A DNA stretch of 8,935 nt from positions 1 through 8,935 of the forward strand of contig JAJBTS010000202.1 of the NCBI GenBank assembly GCA_020860885.1, in the 5' to 3' direction. Position 1 is the stretch's first letter, and every line of letters begins with the position of its first letter. Position numbers and translations under genes: made by a program. The stretch comes from Bacteroidales bacterium (GTDB lineage: Bacteria; Bacteroidota; Bacteroidia; Bacteroidales; Azobacteroidaceae). Positions 1 through 6,003 of this stretch are shown here, in pieces. A model generated the notes under the pieces. That model ran no database searches. It was not told the DNA's origin and saw nothing but the letters and a program-made list of their open reading frames with translations.

Positions 1-132
1 AAATCTTTTTGAAAAATAAATTCATAGGATTGTTTTATATTACTCTGAAAAGATATTTTTATTATTGTAATAAACGGATCTTAATATTTATGGTCTGTAT
101 TTGAGTTTATGAAAAGCAACCGTAGAAAACAT

Positions 133-140
133 TACCTTTG
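133..140 (+). promoter_or_regulatory. Putative -7 box for the methyltransferase unit
   Basis: TACCTTTG matches the Bacteroidetes housekeeping -7 consensus TAnnTTTG and lies 33 bases before the methyltransferase ATG, a normal leader length. No good TTTG -33 element is seen at the usual 19-23 base spacing; the nearest one upstream (100-103) is about 29 bases away. Bases 1-132 before it are AT-rich and show nothing else recognisable. Confidence 0.45.
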
Positions 141-173
141 TAGGGTTCTATAAACAAAGATTATTATCTACGT

Positions 174-809
174 ATGTATAAAACGGAAAAAGATAAGTCT
201 TATAAGTTTTGGGATAAGGTATCCGGTTGGAGTTGGGCAGAGAGTGCGGCCAATTCTACTTTAGTCAAACATCTAAAAAGTAAATTCGGAATATATCTAC
301 AGCCGGACGATACTGTGCTTGATTTCGGATGCGGAACCGGAACCATTACCCTTCGAATAGCGCGAAATACCCATAAAGTGTATGGAGTGGATGTATCTGA
401 AGGGATGTTTAAGCGGGCGCAACAAAACAAGAAGAATCAGAATATAGGCAATGCGACTTTCTCCAAAATAACAGCTTTGGATGAGATGTTTGAAGAAGAT
501 TTTTTTCAGGTTATCACCCTCTTTAATGTTTTGCAATACATAGGAAATAGAAAAGAATTATTTAAGCAGTTTTATAAGTTGCTTAAACCTAACGGTCTTT
601 TGATGGTGGCTGTTCCCTGTTTCGGCGAAATGAATACTTCTGCTACCTGGTATGTAAAGTTCTTGAGATTTATCGGTATTATGCCGGAAACTTATTTTTT
701 TACTATTGGTGAAATTGAAAAAGAAATCGTGAATGCAGGTTTAAATAAGATAGAAAGTGTACGTTTATCGGATTTACCTGAAATATTTATTGTAGCAAAA
801 AAGAATTAA
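174..809 (+). CDS. Class I SAM-dependent methyltransferase
   Basis: The 211-residue protein has the Rossmann-type methyltransferase fold signature. Motif I, VLDFGCGTG, is at residues 48-56 and is the SAM-binding loop. An acidic residue in VYGVD (Asp73) is placed to bind the ribose hydroxyls. A motif IV-like stretch, VITLFNVLQYI, follows near residues 113-123, then LLKPNGLLMVAVP near 136-148. These identify the superfamily (Methyltransf_11/25 type) but not the substrate, which could be a small molecule, lipid or quinone. The length is typical of a stand-alone small-molecule methyltransferase. The ATG at 174 gives a complete N-terminus and is preceded by a plausible -7 box. The stop codon is two bases before the next gene, so the two are almost certainly co-transcribed. 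The family call is firm; the substrate is unknown. Confidence 0.88.
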   Translation: MYKTEKDKSYKFWDKVSGWSWAESAANSTLVKHLKSKFGIYLQPDDTVLDFGCGTGTITLRIARNTHKVYGVDVSEGMFKRAQQNKKNQNIGNATFSKITALDEMFEEDFFQVITLFNVLQYIGNRKELFKQFYKLLKPNGLLMVAVPCFGEMNTSATWYVKFLRFIGIMPETYFFTIGEIEKEIVNAGLNKIESVRLSDLPEIFIVAKKN

Positions 810-811
810 TT

Positions 812-1093
812 ATGGAATTAAAAGGAAACAATGACTTAAGTAACGCAAAGAATATAGGCAAAACCATTAGAGAACGCCTGAATGAGATTGGTGTTTTTTC
901 TCTGTCGGACCTTGCAGAGATGACATCCGTAGTGGCTTTTAAGAAAATACGTGAAAACTATCCGGAAAAAACAATTCCGGTCTGCTACTATTTATATTCT
1001 CTGGAAGGAGCTTTACTGGATTTGCATTGGAACGACCTTCCTTCGGATTTGAAAAAAGAACTAAGAAACAGAATCGGATCAGAGGAAGAATAA
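812..1093 (+). CDS. TfoX C-terminal domain (helix-hairpin) protein
   Basis: This 93-residue protein consists almost entirely of a TfoX_C-type domain. The segment LSNAKNIGKTIRERLNEIGVFSLSDLAEM is the typical 'low-complexity hinge plus helix-hairpin-helix' pattern, and a later stretch CYYLYSLEGALLDLHWNDLP matches the conserved second half. Stand-alone TfoX_C proteins of about 80-100 residues are common in Bacteroidetes. They lack the TfoX N-terminal domain linked to competence control, so a competence role should not be inferred. The fold suggests nucleic-acid contact, but no function is established. It begins two bases after the methyltransferase stop, so it is the second gene of that unit, and repeat copy A follows its stop by about 25 bases. 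Confidence 0.82.
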   Translation: MELKGNNDLSNAKNIGKTIRERLNEIGVFSLSDLAEMTSVVAFKKIRENYPEKTIPVCYYLYSLEGALLDLHWNDLPSDLKKELRNRIGSEEE

Positions 1094-1116
1094 TCCCTAT
1101 TCTTTAATATCTTTAA

Positions 1117-1250
1117 CCCAAAAAGTAAATAATCTCATCGTCTGCCCCCAACCCCCTAAAGGGGGCTATTGATATTCAACTGTTTAATAAGTCCTCTTTA
1201 GGGGATTTAGGGGCAGAAAGCACTTTTTGGATACCCTTGTGTCTAGTATC
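1117..1250 (-). repeat. Palindromic intergenic element, copy A
   Basis: This is one of three related elements in the window, in inverted orientation relative to copies B and C. The outer ends carry CCAAAAAG (1118-1125) and its inverse near 1223-1230, and the right end extends to a GTATC-type terminus at 1250. Inner arms at 1144-1166 and 1191-1214 are imperfect inverse complements of each other (CCCCTAAA against TTTAGGGG blocks) around a loop of about 24 bases containing TTGATATTCAA. Transcribed RNA would fold into a long hairpin. It encodes no protein. It lies just after the methyltransferase/TfoX_C unit and may act there as a transcript end or stabiliser (inference). Confidence 0.85.
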
Positions 1251-1405
1251 ATACATTACCGCTTTATTTTATAGAATGATCTACGAAACCTTCTGTTCCC
1301 ATTCCTTATAATATACTGTTTTAGCCCGCTAAACAACTCTTTAATATAAATTGTTATAAAAATAGTATTAGCAATTCAATAGTATAAACATAAAAATATT
1401 AAACT
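1251..1405. other. AT-rich leader before the dehydrogenase, no feature recognised
   Basis: Together with copy A this completes a 312-base gap without a gene. It is strongly AT-rich, has no open frame of note, no TAnnTTTG box that I could support, and no clear terminator hairpin. The promoter of the following gene presumably lies here but could not be placed. Confidence 0.5.
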
Positions 1406-2638
1406 ATGAAATTATTCAGAATTCCATTAACGGGAGTATTATCTTTATTTTTTATTTCTGCCTTTGCTTTTTGCAATGACGAAACCACACAGGAACAGAA
1501 TCCTCAAACACTGCCTCCTGTGGAAACCGGGCAGCCTAACACAAACTACAAACCGGCATTCGAAGGCCAGACACGGATTTCGGGTGTAAAAACAACCACT
1601 CCTTATGAAGTGACGATACTTTCAGACAAGCTGTCTTCTCCATGGGCGGTAACCACTCTTCCCGACGGCAGACTGGCAATAACAGAAAAAGCGGGAACGC
1701 TACGCATTGCCACCACTTCCGGCGAACTTAGCGATCCTATTACAGGATTTCCCGAAGTAGACGACAGGGAACAGGGCGGGTTGTTGGATGTAACTCCTGC
1801 ACCGGATTTTGAAACGAGCCGGATGCTCTATTTTACTTTTGCCGAGAAAACACCCCAGGGTTCGCTTACTGCAGTAGGAAAAGGAAAGCTTTCTGCCAAT
1901 GAGAATGAAATAGAGAATTTTCAGGTTATCTATAGGGCTATGCCGTACTACGATAACAGTATGCATTTCGGAAGCCGTATTCTTTTCGACAAGAATGGAA
2001 ATATTTTCGTATCAACCGGAGAACGCTCCAATATGGAAACCCGGCCGAAAGCGCAGTTACTTGATAATGGATATGGTAAAGTAATCCACATTACACCCAA
2101 CGGACAACCGGTGGCCGGGAATCCTTTTATGAATACCCAGGGTGCACTGCCCGAAATTTATTCGTACGGACATAGGAACGCACAAGGGCTCGCTTTCCAT
2201 CCGGTTACACAGGAATTATGGATGTCCGAAATGGGACCTCGCGGAGACGATGAACTCAATTTGATAAAACCTGGCAGGAATTACGGATGGGCAACCATAA
2301 CTTATGGAATCGAATATAGCGGTGAAACGATTGGGGAAGGTATTACGCAAAAAGAAGGCATGGAACAACCTGTATATTACTGGGATCCGGTTCTTTCTCC
2401 AGGCGGTATGACTTTCTATAGTTCCAATGTGATTCCCGAATGGCAAAATAACTTGTTTATAGGTGGATTAAGTAGTAAACATATTGCCCGTATCGTATTG
2501 AGAGACAATAGAGTGGTTGGCGAGGAACGGTTGCTTGCGGATCAAAATCAGCGCTTTCGCGATGTAGAGCAGGGAAGGGACGGAGCGCTGTATGCTGTAA
2601 CGGATGAAGGCCGATTGTACAGAATAGCTAAAAAATAA
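1406..2638 (+). CDS. Exported PQQ-dependent sugar dehydrogenase-like protein (GSDH family)
   Basis: This 410-residue protein is of the soluble aldose/glucose-sorbosone dehydrogenase type (YliI/Asd relatives), a six-bladed propeller that binds PQQ in characterised members. Residues 1-22 form an export signal. Cys23 followed by NDE suggests a lipoprotein, although Phe at -1 is unusual and cleavage by signal peptidase I after AFA (19-21) is also possible. An acidic, Gln/Pro-rich linker follows to about residue 50. The propeller starts near residue 66 (YEVTILSDKLSSPWAVTTLPDG). His187 in NSMHFGS, GHRN (255-258), SEMGPRGDDELN (274-285), SPGG (331-334) and RFRDVEQGRDG (383-393) match the PQQ and active-site regions of the family. 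It would act in the periplasm or on the outer membrane. The natural sugar and the use of PQQ are not shown by sequence alone. It is flanked on both sides by palindromic elements and appears to be transcribed alone. Confidence 0.88.
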   Translation: MKLFRIPLTGVLSLFFISAFAFCNDETTQEQNPQTLPPVETGQPNTNYKPAFEGQTRISGVKTTTPYEVTILSDKLSSPWAVTTLPDGRLAITEKAGTLRIATTSGELSDPITGFPEVDDREQGGLLDVTPAPDFETSRMLYFTFAEKTPQGSLTAVGKGKLSANENEIENFQVIYRAMPYYDNSMHFGSRILFDKNGNIFVSTGERSNMETRPKAQLLDNGYGKVIHITPNGQPVAGNPFMNTQGALPEIYSYGHRNAQGLAFHPVTQELWMSEMGPRGDDELNLIKPGRNYGWATITYGIEYSGETIGEGITQKEGMEQPVYYWDPVLSPGGMTFYSSNVIPEWQNNLFIGGLSSKHIARIVLRDNRVVGEERLLADQNQRFRDVEQGRDGALYAVTDEGRLYRIAKK

Positions 2639-2663
2639 AAAGGGATAAACCACCTAAATTCAT

Positions 2664-2671
2664 TACATTTG
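2664..2671 (+). promoter_or_regulatory. Putative -7 box upstream of repeat copy B
   Basis: TACATTTG matches TAnnTTTG and lies in the gap after the dehydrogenase gene. No TTTG -33 box is visible at the right distance. If used, it would start a transcript around 2678 that passes through copy B before reaching the acetyltransferase gene, placing the hairpin in a leader of about 165 bases. This is a motif match only. Confidence 0.3.
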
Positions 2672-2694
2672 CACATTAATTAACTATTAATAAC

Positions 2695-2821
2695 GATACT
2701 GTCAATGAAGGTGTCCAAAAAGAACTTTCTGCCCCTAAATCCCCTGAAGGGGACTTCTTAAGCCATTGAATATCAATAGGCCCCTTTATTTTACTTTTTG
2801 GATATCCTCGCTGATAGTATC
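2695..2821 (+). repeat. Palindromic intergenic element, copy B
   Basis: This copy has the best-preserved ends: 28-base imperfect terminal inverted repeats at 2695-2722 and 2794-2821, both starting GATACT and ending TCCAAAAAG when read inwards. The inner block reads CTGCCCCTAAATCCCC followed by GAAGGGGACTT, then the TTGAATATCAA loop shared by all copies. Compared with A and C it lacks about 27 bases between the CCCCTTTA arm and the right terminal repeat, removing most of one inner arm. It sits between the dehydrogenase and the acetyltransferase. No target-site duplication was evident. Confidence 0.85.
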
Positions 2822-2843
2822 TGATTAAAGCGAAAGTGTGCTT

Positions 2844-3593
2844 ATGAATACTGATTTTGTAAACTTAACAGCAGAAAACTTAGCCAATGAACATGTATGT
2901 TGCATCATCCGCAGTAAAAAAGCTCATCCGGGCATTGATTCCAAACGGCAATGGCTTTCGGAACGACTGAAAGAAGGCCATGTTTTCAGAAAGTTGAATG
3001 CGAAGGCTACGGTTTTTATTGAATACGCTCCTCTGGAAACAGCATGGGTTCCTATAACAGGTGATAACTATTATTATATTTATTGCTTGTGGGTTGCCGG
3101 TAGCCCTAAAGGAAAGGGATATGGGAGATCCCTGATGGAGTACTGTTTGGCGGATGCCAAAGAAAAGGGTAAATCCGGCGTTTGTATGCTCGGGGCCAAG
3201 AAACAAAAGGCCTGGCTTTCTGATCAATCCTTTGCAAAAAAGTTCGGCTTTGAGGTAGCTGATACTACCGGTAAAGGGTATGAATTACTTGCGTTTTCTT
3301 TTGACGGAACCACGCCGAAGTTTACGCAAAATGCTAAGAAAGAAGAAATTGAAAGCAAAGATCTTACCATTTATTACGATATGCAATGCCCTTATATCTA
3401 TCAAAACATCGGGATGATAAAAGAGTATTGTGAAATGAATGAAATTCCTGTTTCTCTTATTCAGGTGGATACGCTGCAAAAAGCAAAGGAATTACCCTGT
3501 GTTTTCAATAACTGGGCTGTATTTTATAAAGGGAAGTTCGAGACAGTGAATCTGTTAGATATTTCCTACTTAAAAAGGATACTCAAAAAATAA
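2844..3593 (+). CDS. GNAT N-acetyltransferase with C-terminal YoaP-like domain
   Basis: The N-terminal part (about residues 1-150) is a GNAT acyltransferase domain. YCLWVAGSPKGKGYGRSLMEYCLADAKEKG contains the core strand and the acetyl-CoA pyrophosphate loop (GKGYGRS), and FAKKFGFEVADTTGKGYELLAF is the usual C-terminal strand pair. The last 75 residues or so, beginning LTIYYDMQCPYI, resemble the YoaP-like extension: a thioredoxin-like beta-alpha start with CPYI in place of a CxxC pair, then a LPCVFNNWAVFYKGKF strand region. The family is real but its substrate is not established. I chose ATG at 2844 (249 residues) over the GTG two codons upstream, because ATG is far more usual and the extra residues add nothing. 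No clear Shine-Dalgarno is seen. It is transcribed alone, with copy B directly upstream. Confidence 0.85.
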   Translation: MNTDFVNLTAENLANEHVCCIIRSKKAHPGIDSKRQWLSERLKEGHVFRKLNAKATVFIEYAPLETAWVPITGDNYYYIYCLWVAGSPKGKGYGRSLMEYCLADAKEKGKSGVCMLGAKKQKAWLSDQSFAKKFGFEVADTTGKGYELLAFSFDGTTPKFTQNAKKEEIESKDLTIYYDMQCPYIYQNIGMIKEYCEMNEIPVSLIQVDTLQKAKELPCVFNNWAVFYKGKFETVNLLDISYLKRILKK

Positions 3594-3595
3594 AA

Positions 3596-3685
3596 TACAA
3601 TTCCGGCTTTTCCCGTTGTATCGACGGTTATATAGGGTTGGCAGAAGGATACAGGAAAGTATATAAACCCGATTATGCTTCTTAG
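3596..3685 (+). pseudogene. Possible remnant of an unidentified coding sequence
   Basis: Directly after the acetyltransferase stop, in a different plus-strand frame, 29 codons stay open to a TAG at 3683-3685. The encoded tail, ending CIDGYIGLAEGYRKVYKPDY, has a protein-like residue mixture rather than the Lys/Asn/Ile-rich mixture expected of random AT-rich DNA. No start codon or ribosome site is available and I do not recognise the family. It may be the C-terminal scrap of a deleted gene, or chance. Confidence 0.25.
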
Positions 3686-3700
3686 AAATAATAACCGTTT

Positions 3701-3826
3701 TTACTCTTCTTCAAAATGGAAACGGATAGTCTGTTTCAAATAAGGATGCAACGATTTTCCGACAGGACAGGTGTGGGCGGCAGTGATAAGCGCTTTCTGT
3801 TCTTTTAGATGCAAAGATTCACACAT
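3701..3826 (-). pseudogene. C-terminal fragment of an OsmC-family protein
   Basis: A 41-codon minus-strand frame runs from ATG at 3826 to TAA at 3701. Its centre, ALITAAHTCPVGKSLHP, is the characteristic C-terminal motif of OsmC/Ohr peroxide-reductase relatives: Cys20 here corresponds to the second conserved, redox-active cysteine of that family. Complete OsmC proteins are about 135-145 residues, and the whole N-terminal part with the first catalytic cysteine is missing, so it cannot be a working peroxidase. It begins 12 bases after the stop of the flavoprotein gene on the same strand, and AAAGGA six bases before the ATG could serve as a ribosome site. A short peptide may therefore still be made from the same transcript. 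It is most simply a deletion remnant. Confidence 0.6.
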
Positions 3827-3838
3827 ATTTTTCCTTTA

Positions 3839-4231
3839 TCAAAATTCGTAATTTACAGGCGGCTCGGTAAATGAATAAATGGATGCTTTTGCATTTTTAA
3901 GATATAAAACCTGCGTATTTGCATCTTCTGCCGAATACATACCTTTCAATTCCGGGTATTGTTCCAGCATATAACGTTTCACCTCTATACGGTCATCATT
4001 CACCAGTTCAGCGGCGATGCGTATCCATTTGTCGCCCGCCATAGCAGAAATCTCCGTTTTGGGATTGGCGGAAATCTGTTTGGAAACCTCTTTCACTTTT
4101 CCGGTCTGAATGTAGATCTTATCTTCATAAAGAGCTACTGCGCCAAAAGGTCTTACGCGGGGTTGTTCACCGTCGATAGTAGCCAGGTAAAACACGCCGG
4201 CTTCTTTCAAAAATTCAAATACTTCTTTCAT
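3839..4231 (-). CDS. Pyridoxamine 5'-phosphate oxidase family protein (FMN-binding split barrel)
   Basis: This 130-residue protein has the small split-barrel flavoprotein pattern. It opens with a short helix (MKEVFEFLKEAG), then the strand pair FYLATIDGEQPRVRPFGAVALYEDKIYIQTG (about residues 13-43), a helix VKEVSKQISANPKTEISA, and the strand around KWIRIAAELV. This is the layout of the stand-alone PNPOx-like proteins of Bacteroidetes and Firmicutes, about 130 residues long and expected to bind FMN or F420-like cofactors. It is not PdxH, which is much longer, so involvement in vitamin B6 synthesis should not be assumed. It is divergent from the short-chain dehydrogenase and carries an OsmC remnant downstream on the same strand. 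The cellular role is unknown. Confidence 0.85.
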   Translation of the reverse strand: MKEVFEFLKEAGVFYLATIDGEQPRVRPFGAVALYEDKIYIQTGKVKEVSKQISANPKTEISAMAGDKWIRIAAELVNDDRIEVKRYMLEQYPELKGMYSAEDANTQVLYLKNAKASIYSFTEPPVNYEF

Positions 4232-4250
4232 AGGATTATTTTTTATTTCG

Positions 4251-4283
4251 TAAAATTAGTATATTTATCTGATATCAGGCAAA
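4251..4283 (-). promoter_or_regulatory. Putative promoter of the PNPOx-like gene, containing a palindrome
   Basis: On the minus strand a TTTG -33 box (4283-4280) is followed after 21 bases by TAATTTTA (4258-4251), one base away from TAnnTTTG. This is a good Bacteroidetes promoter match, about 20 bases before the gene's ATG. A perfect 10-base palindrome, CTGATATCAG (4269-4278), lies in the spacer and could be a regulator site. Confidence 0.5.
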
Positions 4284-4398
4284 ATAAAGCAAATAAAATA
4301 GATACTATTTTAATGAAGATATCCCAATCCAGTTGAACTACAACTATTGACCATTCTATTCTGTTATAATTTTTAAGATAGAATTAAAAGAGACAGAT

Positions 4399-5214
4399 AT
4401 GGAAAAAATAGTATTCATTACCGGAGCATCGTCCGGGATAGGGAAAGCAACCGCCATAAAGTTAGCAGAGGAAGGTTATAAAGTTTACGGTGCGGCACGA
4501 AATACCGCAATAATTCCTGTATTGCCGGGGATTCATCCGGTTTATATTGACCTTACAGACAGTGATTCGATAGAAGAAGCCATTGGAATTGTATTGGCAA
4601 AAGAAGGACGGATAGATATACTTATTAACAATGCCGGGTATGGGTTTTACGGAACTCTGGAAGATGTACCACTCGAAGAGGCTCGTAAGGAAATGGAAGT
4701 TAATCTTTTCTCCATTGCTCATCTTTGCCAGTTGGTTCTTCCGGGTATGAGGAAGAATGAATTCGGGAAGATAGTGAATGTTTCCTCCATAGCCGGTAAA
4801 ATGGCGACTCCGCTTGGCGGATGGTACCACGCCAGTAAATTTGCCCTGGAAGGTTTGAGTGATACTTTGCGTCAGGAAGTCGAGGATTTCGGCATTGATG
4901 TAGTGATCATCGAACCCGGAATCATCCATACCCCCTGGTGGGAAAAAGCACGGCACAATCTGAATCGCGTTTCCCATGGAAGTGATTACGCGGATAAAAT
5001 ACAACAATGGCGTACGGTTTTGAATCCCGAAAAGGCATCGGAACCGTCGGTAATTGCCGATGTAATACTCAAAGCTTTGGAAGCAGAGAAACCCAAAACC
5101 CGGTATTCGGCAGGTGAAGATTCGGGAATTATACTGGGAGCAAAGAAAATACTCGGCGATCGGGCTTTCGATAAAGCGGTGGATAAAATGACAGAAAGAG
5201 AAGCAAAAAAATAG
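4399..5214 (+). CDS. Classical short-chain dehydrogenase/reductase (SDR)
   Basis: This 271-residue NAD(P)-dependent oxidoreductase has every classical SDR element. The cofactor loop TGASSGIG is at 8-15, NNAG at 77-80, Asn102 follows, the catalytic serine is in NVSS (Ser130), and the YxxxK pair is Tyr143/Lys147. PG at about 173-174 is followed by IHTPWW. Arg34 after the second strand (YGAAR) favours NADP(H). The length and the C-terminal segment are like those of the YusZ/DltE-like and 17-beta-HSD-like cytosolic SDRs often annotated 'oxidoreductase'. The substrate cannot be inferred. The start at 4399 is preceded by AGAGA at about eight bases. It is divergent from the PNPOx-like gene and convergent with the Crp/Fnr regulator, ending 31 bases from that gene's stop. 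Confidence 0.92.
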   Translation: MEKIVFITGASSGIGKATAIKLAEEGYKVYGAARNTAIIPVLPGIHPVYIDLTDSDSIEEAIGIVLAKEGRIDILINNAGYGFYGTLEDVPLEEARKEMEVNLFSIAHLCQLVLPGMRKNEFGKIVNVSSIAGKMATPLGGWYHASKFALEGLSDTLRQEVEDFGIDVVIIEPGIIHTPWWEKARHNLNRVSHGSDYADKIQQWRTVLNPEKASEPSVIADVILKALEAEKPKTRYSAGEDSGIILGAKKILGDRAFDKAVDKMTEREAKK

Positions 5215-5245
5215 GTCTCTATTTTTATTGATATCAGTCCTGCAA

Positions 5246-5908
5246 TTATCCCAGTAATTCTTTTATCTCATCATACTTTAGGACCTTCCCTTTCCCGGCA
5301 TTAAATTCGATGATACCTTCCCTTACCATTTCGGAGATAGCCCTCGAAAGGGAAGGCCGTTCTACTCCAAAATATTCGGCAAGCGATGCGATACTGCGTC
5401 CTAGGTCAAATGTTCCGTTTTGGTCGCGTTGCAGGATGTAGTAAGCTACCTTGGCTTTAATTCCTTTCTGCGAAAATATCTTTAGCCTCTCCGAAAGAAA
5501 CTGCACGCGGTTGGCGATAAAAGCCATAAATCCTCTCAGGAAACCAGTACATTTAGCCATCTGTTTTTCGATGGATGGTTTACTGATAAGTATTACTTCG
5601 CAATCTTCCATGGCAGTAACTTCCACCGGAAAGCGGTTGTCGTCGGCAAAGATAAAGGCGGCAGCCAGCGGATAAGGGGCTTTAATCTCTTCTACAGAAA
5701 TCGTTAACCCCGAATTGGATATGATTTCCGTCTTCACCTTTCCTTTTGTCAGCATATATAAATAAGAGACGCGGTCTCCCTGCGAAGCAATTAAATCCCC
5801 TCTTTTGAAATGTTTCGCCTTATGGTCGATTGTACACTTCATTTTCTCTGGTTCATGATCGGGCTTATCCCGGCACATGGTGCAAAAAAATAATAAATCA
5901 GTATTCAT
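5246..5908 (-). CDS. hcpR: Crp/Fnr family regulator, HcpR-like
   Basis: This 220-residue protein has a cyclic-nucleotide-binding-type sensor barrel at about residues 30-120 (HFKRGDLIASQGDRVSYLYMLTKGKVKTE), a long dimerisation helix near 125-148, and a winged helix-turn-helix from residue 172 with recognition helix around ERPSLSRAI (183-191). The barrel lacks a clear cAMP-pocket signature, as in non-cAMP members. Cys9, Cys12 and Cys25 at the N-terminus are noted, but a cluster cannot be claimed. It is divergent from a ferredoxin gene plus hcp, the standard setting of HcpR, the nitrosative-stress activator studied in Porphyromonas gingivalis and Desulfovibrio, where heme and NO sensing have been reported. 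The symbol is assigned mainly from this context. A dyad in the shared control region suggests autoregulation. Start at the ATG at 5908; the -7 box lies about 22 bases upstream. Confidence 0.8.
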   Translation of the reverse strand: MNTDLLFFCTMCRDKPDHEPEKMKCTIDHKAKHFKRGDLIASQGDRVSYLYMLTKGKVKTEIISNSGLTISVEEIKAPYPLAAAFIFADDNRFPVEVTAMEDCEVILISKPSIEKQMAKCTGFLRGFMAFIANRVQFLSERLKIFSQKGIKAKVAYYILQRDQNGTFDLGRSIASLAEYFGVERPSLSRAISEMVREGIIEFNAGKGKVLKYDEIKELLG

Positions 5909-5930
5909 ATTCTTTATTTCCTACCTTCTG

Positions 5931-5938
5931 CAAAGATA
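5931..5938 (-). promoter_or_regulatory. -7 box of the Crp/Fnr regulator gene
   Basis: On the minus strand TATCTTTG is a perfect TAnnTTTG match, 22 bases before the regulator's ATG. No TTTG -33 box exists at the normal distance; the operator dyad lies just beyond where it would be. Confidence 0.6.
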
Positions 5939-5958
5939 CGCATAATAATTTCTAACAG

Positions 5959-5974
5959 CGTAACGGATGTTACG
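5959..5974. promoter_or_regulatory. Perfect dyad, likely HcpR operator shared by divergent promoters
   Basis: CGTAACGGATGTTACG is a perfect inverted repeat with 6-base arms and a 4-base spacer, the geometry of Crp/Fnr-family sites. Its centre (5966.5) is about 28.5 bases from the leftward -7 box and 29.5 bases from the rightward one. With start sites estimated 6-7 bases past each box, the dyad centres near -42 to -43 for both genes, the class II activation position. The binding protein is inferred from the adjacent regulator gene. Confidence 0.65.
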
Positions 5975-5995
5975 AGTTGTTTGTTTTGCTTCCTG

Positions 5996-6003
5996 TAATT
6001 TTG
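5996..6003 (+). promoter_or_regulatory. -7 box of the ferredoxin-hcp operon
   Basis: TAATTTTG is a perfect TAnnTTTG match 24 bases before the ferredoxin ATG at 6028. The expected -33 position holds no TTTG and is replaced by the edge of the dyad at 5959-5974, as expected for an activator-dependent promoter. Confidence 0.65.

Noticed and set aside
812..1093. TfoX_C protein as a competence regulator
   Set aside because: Only the C-terminal domain is present; the N-terminal domain tied to competence control in TfoX/Sxy is absent.
4347..4370. TTGACC and TATAAT as a sigma-70 type promoter for the SDR gene
   Set aside because: The spacing is only 12 bases, too short for a sigma-70 promoter, and Bacteroidetes use different promoter boxes.
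4462..5007. A 181-codon minus-strand open frame inside the SDR gene
   Set aside because: It is fully antisense to a protein with every SDR motif, and its translation shows no domain pattern.
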